DNA of 64,000 nt from UBA1422 sp041752735 (GTDB taxonomy: Bacteria > Bacillota > Clostridia > Peptostreptococcales > Anaerovoracaceae). The notes below the pieces were generated by a model. The model saw nothing but the letters and a program-made list of their open reading frames with translations. It made no database searches and was not told the DNA's origin. Below are positions 61,759 through 64,000 of this stretch, in pieces (position 1 is the first letter of the stretch; every line of letters begins with the position of its first letter). The position numbers were made by a program, and so were the translations under genes. The stretch spans positions 1-64,000 of the forward strand of contig JBGSVW010000034.1 of assembly GCA_041752735.1 (NCBI GenBank), in the 5' to 3' direction.

Positions 61759-62598
61759 TTATATGAAATAGTTATTATAAATTTCTTGGACCTTATCCTC
61801 CGACACAGGTAACCCAAGAAGCGCATGGGGCAGAGTATAAAACGAAACAGCGTTTGTGCCCTCAATCTTATACATCATCTTGGGTGACACATAGTAAACA
61901 TCTTTGCCAGCATCTGTTTTGAATTCCGCTTTGACGGTAAGCTCATCACCGGTTTTTAGTATGATGGCTGCTTCGTTTTCAACACGATTATTATCGATGT
62001 AAACACTCATCGTCTTTAGATAGGGAGTCAGACTTCCAAAGTCGATCCCTGTCACATTGCAGGTTTGATTGGTTTTGTTGCTAATCGAGAACTCATAAGT
62101 TTCCCCAAGACCAGCACCTGCGGTATGTCCTGAAATATCAAGGATGTCTTCGGTAGATGGTTCCTCAACGCTCACGACGATTTCGCCAACACTGTATTTT
62201 TGAGTCTTGCCTGCTTTGTCCTCAAACGTTACTTGAGTGATAATTTGCTTGCCGAGTTGATTTGCTTTAACAATAAGGGAAATGGCGTAGAGCCTCATGC
62301 CTTTATACTGGCTCCCGGCCTCAATAGTATATTCTGTTATTTCCAAATTGGGGTTATCTATAAAAACTTTGAGTTCCTGCCCACCATTGGCAAAATCCAT
62401 TTTGCTTGTGGCTGCAAAACACAATAGATCTATGGGAACTTCAGCCTCCGTGGATGTATGGATTTGCCCTTGTGCCGGCAGAAAAAAAATGGTTGAACCC
62501 TCTTGTTTATTTGAAGTGAGGTTTTGGGCTAAAAAAATTCCGGAAACGATTAGGACGATGAGCCCTATCACACCGAATGTCCGCATATTTTTCGTCAT
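61759..62598 (-). CDS. Membrane-anchored extracytoplasmic protein
   Basis: 279 residues from ATG 62598 with GGAGGAG before it. A basic start and one hydrophobic helix (~8-22, GVIGLIVLIVSGIFLA) anchor a mostly beta-rich outer part with no enzyme motif; several stretches look like immunoglobulin-type strands. Although the open frame continues upstream to 63312, a hairpin at 62619-62639 and this ribosome site show a separate gene. Function unknown. Confidence 0.65.
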   Translation of the reverse strand: MTKNMRTFGVIGLIVLIVSGIFLAQNLTSNKQEGSTIFFLPAQGQIHTSTEAEVPIDLLCFAATSKMDFANGGQELKVFIDNPNLEITEYTIEAGSQYKGMRLYAISLIVKANQLGKQIITQVTFEDKAGKTQKYSVGEIVVSVEEPSTEDILDISGHTAGAGLGETYEFSISNKTNQTCNVTGIDFGSLTPYLKTMSVYIDNNRVENEAAIILKTGDELTVKAEFKTDAGKDVYYVSPKMMYKIEGTNAVSFYTLPHALLGLPVSEDKVQEIYNNYFI

Positions 62599-62618
62599 GA
62601 CGCTCCTCCGTAATCCAA

Positions 62619-62639
62619 GGGCGGTGATTTCCACCGCCC
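62619..62639 (-). terminator. Hairpin between the broken nuclease gene and the anchored protein
   Basis: GGGCGGTG / CACCGCCC with a 5-base loop. No T-run follows on the minus strand, so it may be a message-stabilising stem or a weak terminator. Confidence 0.5.
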
Positions 62640-62651
62640 TCATCAATGTTG

Positions 62652-63312
62652 CTACTGATAACGAACATAATTGTAAGCTCCTGATTGAGGTTCGGTTACA
62701 AGTACCGTCCCATATGTCCTTGGGGTACTCATAGTGCCAAGCATAATACTTTATTAAAGCTTTATATTGTTTATAATCTCTGTAGTGGGCCAGCTTGCTA
62801 AATCTGGAACTGTCAGCGACGAATTTGGTTGCAACAGAACAAGTAAATGTTCTTGATACTGTGAAGCTGCTAGAGGCTTTGATTGAGTCCAAAATAGTGC
62901 CTTCGGCCCCCACTGTCAGCGTGCTCGTATGGCTTCTGCCAACCACTAATACATAAGCCCGAACTCTGCGTAATATGAAATTGCTGGTTTCGGCAACCGC
63001 ATTCAGCATGTCTTCCATGGTAAGAACTCTTATGATGTCCAACTCTTGATTGTTGATATGGTAAGCCTCATCGCATTCTACGCCATAGTTTAACGCAGGA
63101 AAATACAAGTCAACCAAGGCATGTTTTCCATCTGACCGACGGATATATTGTTGGGTGACAGGTTGTATTTCCAGTCTGTTCAACTTATGATATATTGCAT
63201 TGATGATATAGTTCTCATAATCTTTGCGTTTGGTACGAGACAGGGTCTTGATTAAATAGTCTCGCTTTTTGTCTGGTGCCCAGTGGCCTCGGTCGTGCTC
63301 TTCGTGGATCAT
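62652..63312 (-). pseudogene. PD-(D/E)XK-like nuclease start joined to an unrelated 3' end (probable remnant)
   Basis: The first ~112 residues read as a small endonuclease-like domain: LVDLYFPALNYGVECDEAYH (~67-86) with D-x(n)-E-x-D acidic residues. After about VRAY the text changes to a threonine- and serine-rich segment of a different kind, and near 62740 the sensible reading switches frame, continuing as TYGTVLVTEPQSGAYNYVRY and stopping at 62652. The open frame into the next gene is therefore accidental. The ATG overlaps the stop of the gene at 63309 (ATGA). Likely a deletion fusion followed by a frameshift. Confidence 0.5.
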
Positions 63313-64000
63313 TCATACTCCTTCTTGCAAATTTCTTGGCAATAGTTTTTGATTTTATTATTTCTATTATGTAAAAACTCAATATTGTTTTTCTTATACA
63401 CCAAATACTCTTCAACAGTCAATGGCAATGGATTGCTGATGAACCCTTGAAACGGCAGAAAGAATTTGATTTTGGAGAAGTTGTTAATTTCTTTGTCTTC
63501 TACCAAATCTTGCAGCAGAAAAAATTCACAATAGCCTTTAAAGTCCTCAAACAATGAGAAAAAATCATCATATCTTTCTATGGTATTCTTCAGTGGGCTA
63601 TCTTCACCTATATAATATCTTCGTATGCATTCCAATGTTAAGTCTATCCTATCATTGATTTTTCTGTTCATCCCTCTTTCTTGATTCATGGTATTTAATC
63701 CATCAATTCGGTTCCCCGGGAAAATCATGATTCCACCTATGGTATAAGCAAGACCATAAAAGTAATTCATCTCATCAATTGGAATTTGTTCGATGATATG
63801 CTGGGTTCTTTTCCAATAAAAATATGTATGGATCACAGAATCACTTGCCAAATAGAATTCGCCAAGGTGTGACTTATGATATAAATATGCTCCCTCTATC
63901 GTATCATCAAGGATGAAAGGTTCGCCATTTGGCAGCGTCTTGCTCCATAATAATTTGTGGTATTGCCTCAACGTTTTGCTGGCAAAATCAGGGTCTTTTC
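63309..64000 (-). CDS. DUF6994-like protein (cut by window edge)
   Basis: At least 230 residues; the frame stays open to base 64000, so the start is outside. YHKLLWSKTLPNGEPF near the visible beginning and the later MNRKINDRIDLTLECIRRYY resemble the DUF6994 family as I remember it. Soluble and rich in aromatic residues; function unknown. Its stop overlaps the start of the nuclease-like gene, so the pair was once translationally coupled. Confidence 0.6.
   Translation of the reverse strand, partial: KDPDFASKTLRQYHKLLWSKTLPNGEPFILDDTIEGAYLYHKSHLGEFYLASDSVIHTYFYWKRTQHIIEQIPIDEMNYFYGLAYTIGGIMIFPGNRIDGLNTMNQERGMNRKINDRIDLTLECIRRYYIGEDSPLKNTIERYDDFFSLFEDFKGYCEFFLLQDLVEDKEINNFSKIKFFLPFQGFISNPLPLTVEEYLVYKKNNIEFLHNRNNKIKNYCQEICKKEYE

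Noticed and set aside
61759..63312. Single 517-residue nuclease-membrane fusion protein
   Set aside because: A strong ribosome site and ATG at 62598, a hairpin at 62619-62639 and an abrupt change of residue type point to separate genes.

Overview
The window looks like chromosome of an anaerobic, amino-acid-fermenting Firmicute (class Clostridia, probably near the Anaerovoracaceae / old Clostridiales family XIII). The reasons are pyruvate:ferredoxin oxidoreductase, a second four-subunit 2-oxoacid:ferredoxin oxidoreductase, lysine 2,3-aminomutase, AtoDA CoA-transferase, a ferredoxin-type aldo/keto reductase, strong AGGAGG ribosome sites and CIRCE-controlled groESL. This assignment is inference; no rRNA or other phylogenetic marker is present.

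Layout. 1-9.6 kb is the right end of a prophage. A leftward early operon (primase, ERCC4 nuclease, Dam methylase, SSB, RecE-like nuclease, Rad50-like ATPase, many very small proteins) is followed by a two-repressor switch and a rightward integrase that appears to start at AUC. 9.8-17 kb is a leftward operon metK-lysC-two acyl-CoA ligases-ornithine-racemase-like gene. 17.3-26.4 kb holds single genes: an unknown protein, aldo/keto reductase, a saccharopine-dehydrogenase-like enzyme with an AraC regulator, AlaX, a DUF2889-like protein and a serine hydrolase. 26.4-35.9 kb is the most interesting locus: atoD-atoA-thiolase-class III aminotransferase (rightward), then kamA, a sigma-54 activator and an amino-acid permease (leftward). 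36-43 kb has guaB-guaA and a TRAP transporter. 43-48.3 kb has metY-metA, a 780-base repeat-rich gap and groES-groEL. 48.6-61.1 kb is a keto-acid block: ferredoxin, alpha, beta and gamma oxidoreductase subunits, a P-loop ATPase, a branched-chain aminotransferase, two acyl-CoA ligases, and pyruvate:ferredoxin oxidoreductase. 61.3-64 kb ends with a MazG-like protein, an anchored protein, a damaged nuclease gene and a partial gene.

The main discovery candidate is the kamA locus. The sigma-54 activator beside kamA carries, as its sensor half, a nearly full-length copy of L-erythro-3,5-diaminohexanoate dehydrogenase (Kdd), an enzyme of lysine fermentation, with a damaged nucleotide-binding loop. 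Consensus sigma-54 promoters (TGGCAC-N5-TTGC) stand upstream of both kamA and atoD. Each has an inverted repeat containing ATCGGTTC about 90-100 bases further upstream, and the same motif overlaps the activator's own sigma-70 promoter. The structural genes could form a lysine to beta-lysine to 3-oxo acid to 3-oxoacyl-CoA to acetyl-CoA plus shorter acyl-CoA route, resembling the Bacillus kamA-yodPQRST cluster but with a thiolase. The classical genes kamDE, kdd, kce and kal are not in this window, so a classical pathway encoded elsewhere remains possible.
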